Shown: piece after piece, positions 62,027 through 64,000 of the stretch | Layout: every line of letters starts with the position of its first letter | How positions within the stretch are numbered: position 1 is the stretch's first letter | NCBI RefSeq assembly: GCF_003688285.1 | Contig: NZ_RCNT01000004.1 | Span: 186,001 to 250,000 of the forward strand | From: Rhodophyticola porphyridii | Lineage (GTDB): Bacteria; Pseudomonadota; Alphaproteobacteria; Rhodobacterales; Rhodobacteraceae | DNA: 64,000 nucleotides | Reading direction: 5' to 3' | Program-made: the position numbers and the translations under genes | The notes under the pieces: model-generated | What the model saw: the letters and a program-made list of their open reading frames with translations, nothing else | The model's database searches: none | What the model was told of the DNA's origin: nothing

Positions 62027-63325
62027 ATGGACGAGACCCCCCTTCTGGACACTGCTTTCTGGACCACCGCCGCTGCGATCGTCGGCCTTCTGGTGCTGTC
62101 CGCCTTCTTCTCCGGCTCCGAAACGGCGCTGACGGCCGCGTCGCGGGGCAAGCTGCGCTCGCAGGCCGACCGGGGCAACAAGGGCGCCGAGCGGGCGCTC
62201 CATCTGACCGAAGACAGCGAGCGGCTGATCGGATCGGTCCTGCTTGGCAACAATCTGGTCAATATCCTCGCGGCCTCTCTGGCGACCGCGCTCTTCACCC
62301 GCGTCTTCGGCGAAAGCGGCGTGGCGCTGGCGACGCTGGTGATGACACTGCTGGTGCTGATCTTTGCCGAGGTGCTGCCGAAAACCTACGCCATCACCAA
62401 TGCCGAAACCGCCGCCGCGCGGGTGTCGCCGGTGATCCGTGTCGTCATCTTGCTGTTTTCGCCGGTGGTGCGCATGGTGCAGATTCTGGTCCGGGGCGTC
62501 CTGCGCGTCTTCGGGGTGCAGACCGACCCCGACAGCAGAGTGCTGAGCGTGCATGAGGAAATCGCTGGCGCCATCACCCTTGGCCATTCCGAAGGCGCGG
62601 TGGGCAAGGAACATCGCGATCGTCTGCTCGGCGCGCTGGATCTTGGCGACCGCACGGTGGAGGAGATCATGCTCCACCGCTCCGCCATCGAGATGATCGA
62701 CGCCGATGCCGAGCCCGAGCAGATCCTCAGCCAGGCGCTGCAATCGCCCCATACCCGCCTGCCCGTCTATCGCGGCGAACAGGAAAACATCATCGGCCTG
62801 ATCCACGCCAAGGATCTGTTGCGCGCGATGGACCGGCTGATGCGCGGCGACGACGCGCCGGGCCTGGGCGAGTTCGATATCGCGCAAGTGGCGATGAAGC
62901 CCTATTTCGTGCCGGAAACCACCACGCTGGACGACCAGATGCGCCAGTTCCTGCGCCGCCATACCCATTTCGCCCTCGTGGTGGATGAATATGGCGCATT
63001 GCAGGGCCTGATCACGCTGGAGGACATCCTCGAAGAGATCGTGGGCGAGATCACCGATGAGTTCGATGTGGAAGAAACCATCAACCTGACACCGGGCCCG
63101 GACGGCAACTATCTGGTCGATGGCGGCATGACGATCCGGGACCTGAACCGCGCAACCGACTGGTCGCTGCCCGACGAGGAGGCCAATACGGTGGCCGGTC
63201 TGGTCATTCACGAAGCGCAGTCGATCCCTGTCGAGGGGCAGTGTTTCAGCTTCCACGGGTTCCGCTTCGAGGTGGCAGCGCGTGAACAGAACCGCCTGAC
63301 CCAGCTCAAGATCCGCAAGCTCTGA
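62027..63325 (+). CDS. CorC/HlyC-family (CNNM-type) membrane protein with CBS domains
   Basis: A 432-residue protein. Residues about 10-150 form the DUF21/CNNM membrane domain with its SAFFSGSETALTAASRGKLR motif (about 24-43); two CBS domains follow (about 185-330, RLPVYRGEQENIIGLIHAKD and HTHFALVVDEYGALQGLITLED, each conserved), then a CorC_HlyC transporter-associated domain (NYLVDGGMTIRDLNRA). The family is linked to magnesium or cobalt efflux/resistance. ATG 62027. Confidence 0.92.
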   Translation: MDETPLLDTAFWTTAAAIVGLLVLSAFFSGSETALTAASRGKLRSQADRGNKGAERALHLTEDSERLIGSVLLGNNLVNILAASLATALFTRVFGESGVALATLVMTLLVLIFAEVLPKTYAITNAETAAARVSPVIRVVILLFSPVVRMVQILVRGVLRVFGVQTDPDSRVLSVHEEIAGAITLGHSEGAVGKEHRDRLLGALDLGDRTVEEIMLHRSAIEMIDADAEPEQILSQALQSPHTRLPVYRGEQENIIGLIHAKDLLRAMDRLMRGDDAPGLGEFDIAQVAMKPYFVPETTTLDDQMRQFLRRHTHFALVVDEYGALQGLITLEDILEEIVGEITDEFDVEETINLTPGPDGNYLVDGGMTIRDLNRATDWSLPDEEANTVAGLVIHEAQSIPVEGQCFSFHGFRFEVAAREQNRLTQLKIRKL

Positions 63326-63359
63326 ACGGGTCGGGCGCCCCTGAAAGGCCGCCTGCCCG

Positions 63360-64000
63360 CTACGACGCGGCTGCTTCCCTGATCGACATGGCCGCAGCCA
63401 GCCGCTCCCGGTCACCGGCATTTTCAAGCGCGCCATTGGCACGCGCGAGGCACCGCAGCGCCGCCTCCCCTGCCGCGGCCGCCACGGCCGGGTGACCGAT
63501 CCGGACGATATCGGCAAGACTGCTCTGCAGCGCCAGATGCACCTCCACCGCCTCATTCGCACAGCGCGCGATCGGATCGAAACTGGCATAGAACAGCTCC
63601 TCCGGCATCAGGGGCTCGATCCAGACCCGGTCATGCTCGGGGGTGTCGGGCTCCTTCGATGGCCCCGCATCGCCGATCACATGGGACAACCGATGCAGGA
63701 TATCGATGGCGGTGCCAGGGTCGTTCACCCCCGGCGACAGCGCCCGGGTGGCGATTTCGGACAGGACGGTGACGCAAAAAACCGGATCATGGTCGAAACT
63801 GCGCACATCGCTGACCGGGATCGCGGCGCGCACCGCCTCCTCCATCTCCTCATCGGGCGTTGTATCCGCCACCAGCGCCAGCACATCGCCGCGCTGCACA
63901 TAGGCTCCGGCCGGGCGCGCCACATAGATCCGCGCCTCGCGCGCTGCGGCAATATCCTGCAGTTCGGCCTCGAATATCTGCTGCACATACCCGGCATCTG
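63360..64000 (-). CDS. DUF2254 domain protein (5' end outside window)
   Basis: The C-terminal 212 residues of a larger protein; the frame is open to the right edge (DAGYVQQIFEAEL), so the start lies outside. Family segments of DUF2254: GYVQ, a PAGAYVQRGDVLALVA stretch, and TVLSEIATRALSPGVNDPGTAIDILHRL. The missing N-terminal part should hold membrane segments. Function unknown. Convergent with the CorC-type gene, 34 bases apart. Confidence 0.85.
   Translation of the reverse strand, partial: DAGYVQQIFEAELQDIAAAREARIYVARPAGAYVQRGDVLALVADTTPDEEMEEAVRAAIPVSDVRSFDHDPVFCVTVLSEIATRALSPGVNDPGTAIDILHRLSHVIGDAGPSKEPDTPEHDRVWIEPLMPEELFYASFDPIARCANEAVEVHLALQSSLADIVRIGHPAVAAAAGEAALRCLARANGALENAGDRERLAAAMSIREAAAS

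Noticed and set aside
1-64000. CRISPR arrays, insertion sequences, prophage or defence islands
   Set aside because: I saw no repeat-spacer pattern, transposase, capsid, toxin-antitoxin or restriction gene; base composition is even throughout.

Overview
The window looks like core chromosome of an alphaproteobacterium of the Rhodobacteraceae (Roseobacter/Rhodobacter group). The evidence is the GC-rich coding bias, dense gene packing with many 4-base start/stop overlaps, and marker genes typical of that family: ChpT histidine phosphotransferase with a CtrA-type box nearby, a B12-dependent NrdJ, the OlsB/OlsA ornithine-lipid pair, a PAS_5-like protein, a DUF3553 protein, class II DAHP synthase, and a pyrH-frr-uppS-cdsA-dxr-rseP-bamA-skp-fabZ-lpxA-lpxI-lpxB envelope block. 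There is no sign of a prophage, IS element, CRISPR array or integrated island. No single spectacular new system is evident; the novelty lies in regulatory DNA, small proteins and unassigned families.

Layout. 1-5.1 kb: end of a membrane alpha/beta-hydrolase-like gene, ccdA, a TusA-like gene, a potBCA-type ABC operon without its binding protein, and a small monooxygenase gene. 5.3-8.8 kb: rplM-rpsI with promoter, leader hairpin and terminator; a Tat-exported type II sulfide:quinone oxidoreductase with a small membrane partner, sharing an FNR-type box with divergent speD. 8.8-16.7 kb: thioesterase, crotonase paralogue, outer-membrane-like protein, M32 carboxypeptidase, ctaA, trmJ, a degenerate ThiE paralogue, and olsBA. 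16.8-23.3 kb: DUF3553, chpT, yicC-gmk-gamma carbonic anhydrase, a CtrA box and PAS gene, class II DAHP synthase, and a GlxA-type regulator. 23.4-27.4 kb: glnE with a coupled 91-residue gene, an NTF2-like gene and a YbaK-like deacylase. 27.4-39.7 kb: the envelope/isoprenoid block, including a 45-residue membrane protein between rseP and bamA.

39.8-48.3 kb: miaA, then an AraC-type regulator and a four-gene peptide-type ABC transporter with unusually large permease and fused ATPase subunits. The intergenic region before the transporter is dense in inverted repeats, and one motif recurs in front of the regulator gene. 48.3-54.2 kb: DUF1206, a GrlR-like gene, nrdJ with two NrdR boxes, and tRNA-Pro(TGG). 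54.2-64 kb: a two-domain cold-shock protein with a DUF192 gene, pdxH, fabI, gpt, aroK-aroB, a 44-residue membrane protein coupled to a 505-residue secreted protein and xerD, a CorC-type protein, and the end of a DUF2254 gene.

Functional grouping: envelope biogenesis dominates (Lpx, Bam, RseP, UppS, CdsA, ornithine lipids). Other groups are aromatic amino-acid synthesis (two steps), nitrogen control (GlnE), sulfur redox (SQR, CcdA, TusA-like), polyamines (SpeD, Pot-type transporter), cell-cycle signalling (ChpT, CtrA box) and dNTP supply (NrdJ, NrdR boxes). All functional calls rest on reading translated motifs by eye; no database search was possible.
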